Shown here piece after piece: positions 14,324-28,272 of a DNA stretch of 64,000 nucleotides. The translations under genes and the position numbers were made by a program. The stretch lies in assembly GCF_014645815.1 (NCBI RefSeq), contig NZ_BMML01000035.1, positions 23,519-87,518 on the forward strand, read 5' to 3'. The notes under the pieces were generated by a model. The model made no database searches. It was not told the DNA's origin and was given only the letters and a program-made list of their open reading frames with translations. How positions within the stretch are numbered: the stretch's first letter is position 1; the number at the start of each line of letters is the position of its first letter. This stretch comes from Streptomyces fuscichromogenes (GTDB lineage Bacteria; Actinomycetota; Actinomycetes; Streptomycetales; Streptomycetaceae).

Positions 14324-17300
14324 TTGGCCGCCTCGCGCACTGCCTCGAACGCGAATATGAACAACGGCGCCAGCACCGCCCCGCTGCGCATCTCTTTTGC
14401 AAAGATCAAGGAGCCTCTCGAGGTTCCCAACCTGCTCGCGCTGCAGACCGAGAGCTTTGACTGGCTGCTCGGGAACACCGCCTGGCAGAGTCGGGTCGAG
14501 GAGGCTCTGGAGTCCGGTCAGGACGTCCCCACCAAGTCCGGTCTGGAGGAGATCTTCGAGGAGATCTCCCCGATCGAGGACTTCTCCGGGTCGATGTCCC
14601 TGACGTTCCGCGACCACCGCTTCGAGCCGCCGAAGAACAGCATCGACGAGTGCAAGGAGCGCGACTTCACGTACGCCGCCCCGCTCTTCGTCACGGCCGA
14701 GTTCACCAACAACGAGACCGGCGAGATCAAGTCCCAGACCGTCTTCATGGGTGACTTCCCGCTCATGACGAACAAGGGCACCTTCGTCATCAACGGCACC
14801 GAGCGTGTCGTGGTGTCGCAGCTGGTCCGTTCGCCCGGTGTCTACTTCGACTCCTCCATCGACAAGACGTCCGACAAGGACATCTTCTCCGCCAAGATCA
14901 TCCCGTCCCGGGGTGCCTGGCTGGAGATGGAGATCGACAAGCGCGACATGGTCGGTGTCCGTATCGACCGCAAGCGCAAGCAGTCGGTCACCGTGCTGCT
15001 CAAGGCGCTCGGCTGGACCACCGAGCAGATCCTCGAGGAGTTCGGCGAGTACGAGTCCATGCGCGCCACCCTGGAGAAGGACCACACCCAGGGCCAGGAC
15101 GACGCGCTGCTCGACATCTACCGCAAGCTGCGTCCGGGCGAGCCCCCCACGCGCGAGGCCGCGCAGACGCTCCTTGAGAACCTGTACTTCAACCCGAAGC
15201 GCTACGACCTCGCCAAGGTCGGCCGCTACAAGGTCAACAAGAAGCTGGGCGCGGACGCCCCGCTGGACGCCGGCATCCTGACCGTCGAGGACGTCATCTC
15301 GACGATCAAGTACCTGGTCAAGCTGCACGCCGGCGAGACCGAGACGACCGGTGACAGCGGTGGCATGATCGTCGTCGAGACCGACGACATCGACCACTTC
15401 GGCAACCGTCGTCTGCGCAGCGTCGGCGAGCTCATCCAGAACCAGGTCCGTACCGGTCTGGCCCGTATGGAGCGCGTCGTCCGTGAGCGCATGACGACCC
15501 AGGACGTCGAGGCGATCACGCCGCAGACCCTGATCAACATCCGGCCGGTCGTCGCCTCCATCAAGGAGTTCTTCGGCACCAGCCAGCTGTCCCAGTTCAT
15601 GGACCAGAACAACCCGCTGTCGGGTCTCACCCACAAGCGCCGTCTGTCGGCGCTTGGCCCGGGTGGTCTCTCCCGTGAGCGGGCCGGCTTCGAGGTCCGT
15701 GACGTGCACCCCTCGCACTACGGCCGTATGTGCCCGATCGAGACCCCCGAAGGCCCGAACATCGGTCTGATCGGCTCGCTCGCCTCCTACGGTCGCGTCA
15801 ACGCGTTCGGTTTCGTCGAGACCCCGTACCGCAAGGTCGTCGACGGCCAGGTCACCGACGAGGTGGACTACCTGACCGCCGACGAGGAGGACCGCTTCGT
15901 CATCGCGCAGGCCAACGCCGGCCTCACCGACGAGATGCGCTTCTCCGAGGCCCGGGTGCTCGTCCGCCGTCGTGGCGGCGAGGTCGACTACGTCGCCGGT
16001 GACGACGTGGACTACATGGACGTCTCGCCGCGCCAGATGGTGTCGGTCGCGACCGCCATGATCCCGTTCCTGGAGCACGACGACGCCAACCGTGCCCTCA
16101 TGGGCGCGAACATGATGCGGCAGGCCGTCCCGCTCATCAAGAGCGAGTCCCCGCTCGTCGGCACCGGCATGGAGTACCGCTCCGCGGTCGACGCCGGCGA
16201 CGTGGTCAAGGCCGAGAAGGCCGGTGTGGTCCAGGAGGTCTCCGCGGACTACATCACCACCGCCAACGACGACGGCACGTACATCACGTACCGCCTGGCC
16301 AAGTTCGCCCGCTCCAACCAGGGCACCTCGGTCAACCAGAAGGTCATCGTCCTGGAGGGCGACCGGGTCATCGAGGGCCAGGTCCTCGCCGACGGTCCCG
16401 CCACCCAGAACGGCGAGATGGCCCTCGGCAAGAACCTGCTCGTGGCGTTCATGCCGTGGGAGGGTCACAACTACGAGGACGCGATCATCCTGTCGCAGCG
16501 CCTCGTGCAGGACGACGTCCTCTCCTCGATCCACATCGAGGAGCACGAGGTCGACGCCCGTGACACCAAGCTCGGCCCCGAGGAGATCACCCGGGACATC
16601 CCGAACGTCTCCGAGGAGGTCCTCGCCGACCTCGACGAGCGCGGCATCATCCGCATCGGCGCCGAGGTCATCGCCGGTGACATCCTGGTCGGCAAGGTCA
16701 CCCCGAAGGGTGAGACCGAGCTGACGCCGGAGGAACGCCTGCTGCGCGCGATCTTCGGTGAGAAGGCCCGTGAGGTCCGTGACACCTCGCTGAAGGTGCC
16801 GCACGGCGAGACCGGCAAGGTCATCGGTGTGCGCGTCTTCGACCGCGAGGAGGGCGACGAGCTCCCCCCCGGTGTGAACCAGCTGGTGCGCGTCTACGTC
16901 GCGCAGAAGCGCAAGATCACCGACGGTGACAAGCTCGCCGGCCGGCACGGCAACAAGGGTGTCATCTCCAAGATCCTGCCGATCGAGGACATGCCGTTCC
17001 TGGAGGACGGCACCCCGGTCGACATCATCCTCAACCCGCTGGGTGTCCCGTCCCGAATGAACCCGGGACAGGTCCTGGAGATCCACCTCGGCTGGCTCGC
17101 CAGCCGCGGCTGGGACGTCTCCGGCCTCGGCGAGGAGTGGGCGCAGCGCCTCCAGGCGATCGGCGCCGACCAGGTCGCCCCCGGCACCAACGTCGCGACC
17201 CCGGTCTTCGACGGTGCGCGCGAGGACGAGCTCGCGGGTCTGCTCCAGCACACCATCCCGAACCGGGACGGCGAGCGGATGGTGCAGCCGACCGGCAAGG

Positions 17301-17809
17301 CGCGGCTGTTCGACGGCCGCTCCGGCGAGCCGTTCCCGGACCCGATCTCCATCGGCTACATGTACATCCTCAAGCTCCACCACCTGGTCGACGACAAGCT
17401 GCACGCCCGTTCGACCGGCCCGTACTCGATGATCACCCAGCAGCCGCTGGGTGGTAAGGCCCAGTTCGGTGGCCAGCGATTCGGTGAGATGGAGGTGTGG
17501 GCGCTGGAGGCATACGGCGCCGCGTACGCCCTCCAGGAGCTGCTGACGATCAAGTCCGACGACGTCACCGGCCGCGTGAAGGTCTACGAGGCCATCGTCA
17601 AGGGCGAGAACATCCCCGAGCCCGGCATCCCCGAGTCCTTCAAGGTGCTCATCAAGGAGATGCAGTCGCTCTGCCTGAACGTGGAGGTGCTGTCCAGCGA
17701 CGGTATGTCCATCGAGATGCGTGACACCGACGAGGACGTCTTCCGCGCTGCGGAGGAGCTCGGCATCGACCTGTCCCGGCGCGAGCCGAGCAGCGTCGAA
17801 GAGGTCTGA
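14324..17809 (+). CDS. rpoB: DNA-directed RNA polymerase subunit beta
   Basis: The 1161-residue catalytic-core beta subunit. TTG 14324 (MAASRTASNANMNN...) was chosen because GGAAGGA at 14310-14316 is well spaced for it and the length matches Streptomyces RpoB. A GTG ten codons upstream at 14294 lacks such a site. The rifampicin-binding region reads FFGTSQLSQFMDQNNPLSGL then THKRRLSALGPGG. The residues equivalent to E. coli Asp516, His526 and Ser531 are all wild type, so no rifampicin resistance is predicted. Other core motifs are PIETPEGPNIGLI, GRHGNKGVIS and the C-terminal clamp region GGKAQFGGQRFGEMEVWALE. It is followed 97 bp later by rpoC. Confidence 0.98.
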   Translation: MAASRTASNANMNNGASTAPLRISFAKIKEPLEVPNLLALQTESFDWLLGNTAWQSRVEEALESGQDVPTKSGLEEIFEEISPIEDFSGSMSLTFRDHRFEPPKNSIDECKERDFTYAAPLFVTAEFTNNETGEIKSQTVFMGDFPLMTNKGTFVINGTERVVVSQLVRSPGVYFDSSIDKTSDKDIFSAKIIPSRGAWLEMEIDKRDMVGVRIDRKRKQSVTVLLKALGWTTEQILEEFGEYESMRATLEKDHTQGQDDALLDIYRKLRPGEPPTREAAQTLLENLYFNPKRYDLAKVGRYKVNKKLGADAPLDAGILTVEDVISTIKYLVKLHAGETETTGDSGGMIVVETDDIDHFGNRRLRSVGELIQNQVRTGLARMERVVRERMTTQDVEAITPQTLINIRPVVASIKEFFGTSQLSQFMDQNNPLSGLTHKRRLSALGPGGLSRERAGFEVRDVHPSHYGRMCPIETPEGPNIGLIGSLASYGRVNAFGFVETPYRKVVDGQVTDEVDYLTADEEDRFVIAQANAGLTDEMRFSEARVLVRRRGGEVDYVAGDDVDYMDVSPRQMVSVATAMIPFLEHDDANRALMGANMMRQAVPLIKSESPLVGTGMEYRSAVDAGDVVKAEKAGVVQEVSADYITTANDDGTYITYRLAKFARSNQGTSVNQKVIVLEGDRVIEGQVLADGPATQNGEMALGKNLLVAFMPWEGHNYEDAIILSQRLVQDDVLSSIHIEEHEVDARDTKLGPEEITRDIPNVSEEVLADLDERGIIRIGAEVIAGDILVGKVTPKGETELTPEERLLRAIFGEKAREVRDTSLKVPHGETGKVIGVRVFDREEGDELPPGVNQLVRVYVAQKRKITDGDKLAGRHGNKGVISKILPIEDMPFLEDGTPVDIILNPLGVPSRMNPGQVLEIHLGWLASRGWDVSGLGEEWAQRLQAIGADQVAPGTNVATPVFDGAREDELAGLLQHTIPNRDGERMVQPTGKARLFDGRSGEPFPDPISIGYMYILKLHHLVDDKLHARSTGPYSMITQQPLGGKAQFGGQRFGEMEVWALEAYGAAYALQELLTIKSDDVTGRVKVYEAIVKGENIPEPGIPESFKVLIKEMQSLCLNVEVLSSDGMSIEMRDTDEDVFRAAEELGIDLSRREPSSVEEV

Positions 17810-17818
17810 CGGGAGTCC

Positions 17819-17848
17819 GGCGGGCCCTGAGGAACCAGGGCCCCGCCG
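17819..17848. other. Hairpin in the rpoB-rpoC spacer
   Basis: CGGCGGGCCCTG and CAGGGCCCCGCCG arms with one bulged base fold around a short loop. There is no T-run. It may be an RNA processing or partial attenuation site. Confidence 0.5.
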
Positions 17849-17906
17849 ACCCCCAGGCCCCCGTTTCAGACCACAGACTTACAACCCTGAGAGGGATTGA
17901 CGCATA

Positions 17907-21806
<3,900 letters not shown>

Positions 21807-21816
21807 CAGTCGGTTC

Positions 21817-21855
21817 CGAAGGGCGGTCACCCCGACACGGGGTGGCCGCCCTTCG
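21817..21855. terminator. rpoBC hairpin terminator
   Basis: CGAAGGGCGGTCACCCC is almost fully paired with GGGGTGGCCGCCCTTCG (one T-G wobble), 10 bp after the rpoC stop. It could also serve the convergent minus-strand gene. Confidence 0.88.
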
Positions 21856-21891
21856 GCGTGTCCGGACCCGCTCGATCCCGAACGGCGTCCG

Positions 21892-23142
21892 CTACGGAAT
21901 CCCCAGCTCGAAGATCACGTAGTGCGCGTACCACCCCGACGCCACCGCGGCCGTGCTGAAGAACACCAGCAGGCTCGGCCACCTCAGCCGGGCCATCGCC
22001 GCCGCCGGGGCCAGCAGCAGCGGGAAGACGGGGAGCAGATAGCGCGGGGTGTTCCCGAACATCTGCTGGGTGCCCAGGATCGTCACGATCGAGGCGAGGG
22101 TGTACGCCGTCAGCACCAGCGGCGGCCGTTTCCGCAGCATGAGCGCGACCAGGAACGGCAGCGCCAGCACCAGCTGCACGGCGATCAGGTCCGGGACGGG
22201 GTAGGCGAAGAGATAGTCGCCGTGCCCCACCGCGACGTTGCGCAGCACGTCCAGCGTGTACGCGCCGAAGTCGAAGTAGTGGGCCCAGGCCTCCCTCTGG
22301 AGCGCGAAGTAGGCGCCCGGGCCGCCCATCGACCAGCCGACCCAGGCGATGTACGTGAGGAGGCCCAGAGGCGCGGCGAGGGCCGCGTACAGCGGGGCGG
22401 CGACGCCCTGCTCGCGGCGGCCGTCCCGGCTCAGCAGCGTCGCCAGGGCGGCCAGGCCGACCGCTCCGATCAGCACCGCCGACGTCGGGCGGCTCAGGCC
22501 GGAGAGGAAGGCGAGCAGGCCCGCCGTCACCCAGCGGCGCTTCAGGACGGCGTGACAGGTCCACGCGGCGATCGCCACGAACAGGGACTCCGTGTAGACC
22601 GCCCACTCGACGCCGGCGGCGGGGGCCACGGCCCAGAGGCCGGCGGCGATGGTGCCGGCGCGGGTCCCCGCGAGCATCGAGACCACCGCGTGGACGCCGG
22701 CCGCCGCCACGAAGGAGGCGAGGACCGAGACGAGGATCGCGGAGCCGTACAGGCCGATGCCGGTGAGCTCGGAGACCGCTCGGATCAGGCCCGGATACAA
22801 CGGGAAGAACGCGACCGAGTTCTGCTCGGCGCTGAACTGGCCGCCGGGGGCGAGCGGCCGGAGCGGCCCGGGGTGGTAGCCCTTCTGCGCGACCTGGAGG
22901 TACCACCAGCCGTCCCAGCCGGCCAGGACGTCCCACCAGTGGGCGCCGCCGCCGAAGCGGGGGTCCTTGCGGCGGTAGTCGCCGGCGTACGTCAGCAGCC
23001 AGGCGAAGACGAGGAGGCCGGTGAGTTTGGCGGCGCCGTAGAGCGCGAGGGGTGGGAGGTAGGGGCGGGCGGCCCGGGGGAGGCGGAGTGAGCGGGGCGC
23101 CGGGGCGTGGGTGGTCGCTGTGCTGCTCTGAGCTGTGCTCAT
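21892..23142 (-). CDS. Polytopic membrane protein, mannosyltransferase/PIG-V-like
   Basis: A 416-residue integral membrane protein starting at ATG 23142 (MSTAQSSTATTHAPAPRS). About ten hydrophobic segments follow a short basic N-terminus. The first is PPLALYGAAKLTGLLVFAWL, followed by an extracytoplasmic loop with HWWDVLAGWDGWWYLQVAQKGY. That W/D-rich loop and the later NSVAFFPLYPGLIRAV resemble GPI-mannosyltransferase II (PIG-V) and other GT-C glycosyltransferases using polyprenyl-phosphate sugars. Function is therefore inferred as a GT-C transferase; the acceptor is unknown. It is convergent with rpoC, and its promoter faces away from rpsL. Upstream in-frame codons to 23577 have no homology and run into the rpsL promoter region. 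Confidence 0.85.
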   Translation of the reverse strand: MSTAQSSTATTHAPAPRSLRLPRAARPYLPPLALYGAAKLTGLLVFAWLLTYAGDYRRKDPRFGGGAHWWDVLAGWDGWWYLQVAQKGYHPGPLRPLAPGGQFSAEQNSVAFFPLYPGLIRAVSELTGIGLYGSAILVSVLASFVAAAGVHAVVSMLAGTRAGTIAAGLWAVAPAAGVEWAVYTESLFVAIAAWTCHAVLKRRWVTAGLLAFLSGLSRPTSAVLIGAVGLAALATLLSRDGRREQGVAAPLYAALAAPLGLLTYIAWVGWSMGGPGAYFALQREAWAHYFDFGAYTLDVLRNVAVGHGDYLFAYPVPDLIAVQLVLALPFLVALMLRKRPPLVLTAYTLASIVTILGTQQMFGNTPRYLLPVFPLLLAPAAAMARLRWPSLLVFFSTAAVASGWYAHYVIFELGIP

Positions 23143-23210
23143 GACCGTGATGCCCCCTGAAGAACGCCGATGGGAGTGCCTCGCCTGGCCGTCTGGCGTC
23201 TGCGGGACCG

Positions 23211-23255
23211 TTGTGGCTGGTGGCGCAGTTCCTCGCGCCCCCAGGGGGGCGGCCC
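23211..23255 (+). repeat. Dispersed intergenic repeat, copy 3 (upstream of rpsL)
   Basis: Reads GTGGCTGGTGGCGCAGTTCC, then TCGCGCCCCCAGGGGGGCGG. It is a diverged copy of the elements at 9801, 12395 and 62081, in the same orientation. Confidence 0.8.
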
Positions 23256-23422
23256 GAGTGACCCGGCGATCAGAAGATCGGATCAGCGTTGCACAGCCGC
23301 TGAATCGATCCCCGCAGGGCCGCGTCGCTCTCCGTTCGCGTGTCGTTCGTGTTCGTGGTATATCCGAAGCCTCCGTAAAACCCCAGCTCACGTCCCCCGC
23401 AACCGGTCCCCGTTCTTTTGTT

Positions 23423-23451
23423 TTGACCGGAGTGAATGCGCTAGGTACGCT
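23423..23451 (+). promoter_or_regulatory. Candidate rpsL (str operon) promoter
   Basis: TTGACC and TACGCT with a 17-bp spacer, an excellent vegetative sigma match, about 195 bp upstream of rpsL. Confidence 0.65.
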
Positions 23452-23571
23452 CAGACCTTGTGCCTGGGGTGTGCCCTGACCCTCGTGCGTGCCTTCAAAC
23501 CGCACCTGAGTGACGAAGTGGCCACCGTGATTCGCGCCCCCTTCTGCCTTCCGGCAGGAGGCCGCGGCATC

Positions 23572-23596
23572 CGACACACCCGACCGCGTGGGTCGG
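23572..23596 (+). promoter_or_regulatory. Leader hairpin element shared by rpsL and rpsJ (copy 1)
   Basis: A 25-nt segment identical to 49087-49111. Its 3' part, CCGACCGCGTGGGTCGG, folds into a 6-bp stem. It ends 49 nt before the rpsL start. Probably a conserved RNA regulatory element acting on ribosomal protein operons; mechanism unknown. Confidence 0.75.
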
Positions 23597-23645
23597 CGAT
23601 GTTCCAGGTTAGCTTCACCATCGGCACACAGAAACCGGAGAAGTA

Positions 23646-24017
23646 GTGCCTACGATCCAGCAGCTGGTCCGGAAGGGCCGGCAGGACAAGGTCGAGAAGA
23701 ACAAGACGCCCGCACTCGAGGGTTCCCCTCAGCGTCGTGGCGTCTGCACGCGTGTGTTCACGACCACCCCGAAGAAGCCGAACTCGGCCCTGCGTAAGGT
23801 CGCGCGTGTGCGTCTGACCAGCGGGATCGAGGTCACCGCTTACATTCCGGGTGAGGGACACAACCTGCAGGAGCACTCCATCGTGCTCGTGCGCGGCGGC
23901 CGTGTGAAGGACCTGCCGGGTGTTCGCTACAAGATCATCCGCGGCTCGCTCGACACCCAGGGTGTCAAGAACCGCAAGCAGGCCCGCAGCCGCTACGGCG
24001 CCAAGAAGGAGAAGTAG
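23646..24017 (+). CDS. rpsL: 30S ribosomal protein S12
   Basis: A 123-residue decoding-centre protein. Conserved motifs: MPTIQQLVRKGR, FTTTPKKPNSALRKVARV, and VLVRGGRVKDLPGVRYKIIRG. The lysines equivalent to Lys43 (in TPKKPNS) and Lys88 (in GGRVKDLPG) are present. The classical rpsL streptomycin-resistance substitutions are therefore absent. The GTG start at 23646 follows GGAGAAGTA. It is first gene of the str operon: rpsG starts only 2 bp after its stop, followed by fusA and tuf. A shared leader hairpin lies 49 nt upstream. Confidence 0.98.
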   Translation: MPTIQQLVRKGRQDKVEKNKTPALEGSPQRRGVCTRVFTTTPKKPNSALRKVARVRLTSGIEVTAYIPGEGHNLQEHSIVLVRGGRVKDLPGVRYKIIRGSLDTQGVKNRKQARSRYGAKKEK

Positions 24018-24019
24018 AA

Positions 24020-24490
24020 ATGCCTCGTAAGGGCCCCGCCCCGAAGCGCCCGGTCATCATCGACCCGGTCTACGGTTCCCCTCTGGTGACCTCCCTGATC
24101 AACAAGGTGCTGCTGAACGGCAAGCGCTCCACCGCCGAGCGCATCGTGTACGGCGCCATGGAGGGCCTGCGCGAGAAGACCAGCAACGACCCGGTCATCA
24201 CGCTGAAGCGCGCGCTGGAGAACATCAAGCCGACCCTTGAGGTCAAGTCCCGCCGTGTCGGTGGTGCGACGTACCAGGTTCCGATCGAGGTCAAGCCCGG
24301 TCGTGCCAACACGCTCGCGCTGCGCTGGCTGGTCGGTTACTCCCGCGCCCGTCGCGAGAAGACCATGACCGAGCGTCTGCTCAACGAGCTTCTCGACGCT
24401 TCGAACGGCCTCGGTGCGGCCGTCAAGAAGCGCGAGGACACGCACAAGATGGCCGAGTCCAACAAGGCCTTCGCGCACTACCGCTGGTAG
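24020..24490 (+). CDS. rpsG: 30S ribosomal protein S7
   Basis: A 156-residue primary 16S rRNA-binding protein of the 30S head, and in E. coli the str-operon translational repressor. Conserved segments: MPRKGPAPKRPVIIDPVYGS, NKVLLNGKRSTAERIVYGAM, RRVGGATYQVPIEVKPGR and ANKAFAHYRW-type end (SNKAFAHYRW). ATG 24020 starts 2 bp after the rpsL stop, and the AAGGAGAAG that ends rpsL doubles as its ribosome-binding site, implying translational coupling. fusA follows after 39 bp. Confidence 0.98.
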   Translation: MPRKGPAPKRPVIIDPVYGSPLVTSLINKVLLNGKRSTAERIVYGAMEGLREKTSNDPVITLKRALENIKPTLEVKSRRVGGATYQVPIEVKPGRANTLALRWLVGYSRARREKTMTERLLNELLDASNGLGAAVKKREDTHKMAESNKAFAHYRW

Positions 24491-24529
24491 TCGCAGTCCA
24501 CATCGAGACCGAGAGAAGACTGAAGCCTT

Positions 24530-26656
24530 ATGGCTACCACTTCGCTTGACCTGGCCAAGGTCCGCAACATCGGGATCATGGCCCACATCGACGCGGGCAA
24601 GACGACCACCACTGAGCGGATCCTGTTCTACACCGGTGTGTCGTACAAGATCGGTGAGGTCCACGACGGTGCTGCCACCATGGACTGGATGGAGCAGGAG
24701 CAGGAGCGTGGCATCACGATCACCTCTGCTGCCACCACTTGTCACTGGCCGCTCGAAGACGTCGATCACACCATCAACATCATCGACACCCCGGGTCACG
24801 TCGACTTCACCGTCGAGGTGGAGCGTTCGCTCCGCGTCCTCGACGGTGCCGTGACGGTGTTCGACGGCGTTGCCGGTGTCGAGCCCCAGTCCGAGACGGT
24901 TTGGCGTCAGGCGGACCGCTACGGCGTGCCGCGTATCTGTTTCGTCAACAAGCTCGACCGGACCGGCGCCGAGTTCCACCGCTGTGTCGACATGATCAGC
25001 GACCGCCTGGGCGCGACGCCGATCGTCATGCAGCTGCCGATCGGCGCCGAGGCCGACTTCAAGGGTGTCGTCGACCTGGTCACGATGAAGGCCCTGGTGT
25101 GGTCCGCCGAGGCGGAGAAGGGCGAGATGTACGACGTCGTCGACATCCCGGCCACCCACACCGAGGCTGCCGAGGAGTACCGCGGCAAGCTCGTCGAGAC
25201 CGTCGCCGAGAACGACGACGAGATCATGGAGCTGTACCTGGAGGGCCAGGAGCCTTCCGTGGAGCAGCTGTACGCCGCGATCCGTCGGATCACCATCGCG
25301 TCCGGCAAGTCCAAGGACGTCACGGTCACCCCGGTGTTCTGTGGCACCGCGTTCAAGAACAAGGGCGTCCAGCCCCTGCTCGACGCGGTCGTGCGCTACC
25401 TGCCCTCCCCCCTGGACGTCGAGGCCATCGAGGGCCACGACGTCAAGGACCCGGAGGTCGTGGTCAAGCGCAAGCCGTCCGACGACGAGCCGCTGTCCGC
25501 CCTCGCGTTCAAGATCATGAGCGACCCGCACCTCGGCAAGCTCACCTTCGTCCGGGTGTACTCGGGCCGCCTGGAGTCCGGCACGGCCGTGCTGAACTCC
25601 GTCAAGGGCCGCAAGGAGCGCATCGGCAAGATCTACCGCATGCACGCGAACAAGCGTGAGGAGATCGAGTCGGTGGGCGCCGGCGACATCATCGCCGTCA
25701 TGGGTCTCAAGCAGACCACGACCGGTGAGACGCTGTGCGACGACAAGGCCCCGGTGATCCTGGAGTCCATGGACTTCCCGGCGCCGGTCATCCAGGTCGC
25801 CATCGAGCCCAAGTCGAAGGGCGACCAGGAGAAGCTGGGCATCGCGATCCAGCGCCTGGCCGAGGAGGACCCGTCCTTCCAGGTCCACTCGGACGAGGAG
25901 ACCGGCCAGACCATCATCGGTGGTATGGGCGAGCTGCACCTCGAGGTGCTGGTCGACCGTATGCGCCGTGAGTTCAAGGTCGAGGCCAACGTCGGCAAGC
26001 CGCAGGTCGCGTACCGCGAGACGATCCGCAAGGCCGTCGAGCGCGTCGACTACACCCACAAGAAGCAGACCGGTGGTACCGGTCAGTTCGCCAAGGTGCA
26101 GATCGCGATCGAGCCCCTTGAGGGCGGCGACACGTCGTACGAGTTCGTGAACAAGGTGACCGGTGGCCGTATCCCGAAGGAGTACATCCCTTCGGTGGAC
26201 GCCGGTGCGCAGGAGGCCATGCAGTTCGGCATCCTCGCCGGTTACGAGATGACCGGTGTCCGCGTGATCCTGCTCGACGGTGCCTACCACGAGGTCGACT
26301 CCTCCGAGCTCGCCTTCAAGATCGCCGGTTCGCAGGCCTTCAAGGAGGCCGCGCGCAAGGCGTCCCCCGTGCTCCTTGAGCCGATGATGGCCGTCGAGGT
26401 CACCACGCCCGAGGACTACATGGGTGAGGTCATCGGCGACATCAACTCCCGCCGTGGCCAGATCCAGGCCATGGAGGAGCGGGCGGGTGCCCGCGTCGTG
26501 AAGGGCCTCGTGCCCCTCTCGGAGATGTTCGGTTACGTCGGCGACCTGCGCAGCAAGACGTCCGGCCGGGCCAGCTACTCCATGCAGTTCGACTCCTACG
26601 CCGAGGTTCCGCGGAACGTCGCCGAGGAGATCATCGCGAAGGCCAAGGGCGAGTAG
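24530..26656 (+). CDS. fusA: Elongation factor G
   Basis: A 708-residue translocase GTPase. The G domain shows P-loop AHIDAGKTTTTERIL, switch II DTPGHVDFTVEVERSLRVLD, and the NKLDRTGAEF specificity motif. Domains II-V follow, with domain IV GGRIPKEYIPSVDAGAQEAM and a C-terminal SEMFGYVGDLRSKTSGRASY. ATG 24530 follows GAGAGAAG. The cotranscribed order rpsL-rpsG-fusA-tuf is the classical str operon. It is the standard, full-length EF-G, with no truncation or obvious fusidic-acid-resistance-type change visible by eye. Confidence 0.98.
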   Translation: MATTSLDLAKVRNIGIMAHIDAGKTTTTERILFYTGVSYKIGEVHDGAATMDWMEQEQERGITITSAATTCHWPLEDVDHTINIIDTPGHVDFTVEVERSLRVLDGAVTVFDGVAGVEPQSETVWRQADRYGVPRICFVNKLDRTGAEFHRCVDMISDRLGATPIVMQLPIGAEADFKGVVDLVTMKALVWSAEAEKGEMYDVVDIPATHTEAAEEYRGKLVETVAENDDEIMELYLEGQEPSVEQLYAAIRRITIASGKSKDVTVTPVFCGTAFKNKGVQPLLDAVVRYLPSPLDVEAIEGHDVKDPEVVVKRKPSDDEPLSALAFKIMSDPHLGKLTFVRVYSGRLESGTAVLNSVKGRKERIGKIYRMHANKREEIESVGAGDIIAVMGLKQTTTGETLCDDKAPVILESMDFPAPVIQVAIEPKSKGDQEKLGIAIQRLAEEDPSFQVHSDEETGQTIIGGMGELHLEVLVDRMRREFKVEANVGKPQVAYRETIRKAVERVDYTHKKQTGGTGQFAKVQIAIEPLEGGDTSYEFVNKVTGGRIPKEYIPSVDAGAQEAMQFGILAGYEMTGVRVILLDGAYHEVDSSELAFKIAGSQAFKEAARKASPVLLEPMMAVEVTTPEDYMGEVIGDINSRRGQIQAMEERAGARVVKGLVPLSEMFGYVGDLRSKTSGRASYSMQFDSYAEVPRNVAEEIIAKAKGE

Positions 26657-26826
26657 CGCACCGCGTTCCACGCACCGCGCGCACACGCTTTAGGCTTGAC
26701 CCCGGAGCCTCACGGGCCGTTCCTCCGCATTCGTGGCGGAATGGCCCGGGGCCCGGGAACCAACAGCAAAGATCACCTGGCGCCGATCGAATCAAGGCGT
26801 ACAGAACCACTCCCAGGAGGACCCCA

Positions 26827-28020
<1,194 letters not shown>

Positions 28021-28055
28021 TCTGGGCCCGCAAGGGCTGACCAGGCAGGACTCTG

Positions 28056-28091
28056 AAGGGGCCCGTACGACTCCGGTCGCACGGGCCCTTT
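28056..28091. terminator. str operon terminator after tuf
   Basis: AAGGGGCCCGT pairs with ACGGGCCCTTT apart from one bulged G, 36 bp after the tuf stop. It ends in a short T-run. Confidence 0.85.
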
Positions 28092-28272
28092 CGGCGTCCC
28101 CCGTTCCTTTTCGGTGTGCCGGCCCCTTCCGGCGACAAGGTGCTTCGCGGGAGCGGGAGCGGGAGTTCGAAACTATTCGACGGGTTCGACCCCTGGTTCC
28201 CCCGGAGCCGCTCGCCCACCATTTGTCATGGCGCTGACCAAATTCGGGTGGAGTCGGGTGGAGGGGTGAGCC

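Larger units (their letters stand above)
23143..23645 (+). promoter_or_regulatory. rpsL upstream region (503 bp)
   Basis: No gene is seen here. The stretch holds the dispersed repeat at 23211, the start region of the minus-strand membrane protein, a consensus-like promoter at 23423-23451, and a hairpin element at 23572-23596 that is identical to one in the rpsJ leader. The predicted rpsL leader is about 190 nt. Confidence 0.7.

Noticed and set aside
15541..15720. Possible rifampicin-resistance substitutions in rpoB
   Set aside because: Residues equivalent to Gln513, Asp516, His526 and Ser531 are all wild type.
26657..26826. Separate tuf promoter in the fusA-tuf gap
   Set aside because: TTGACC at 26695 and a TAGGCT-like hexamer are present, but no pair has acceptable spacing, so it was not called.
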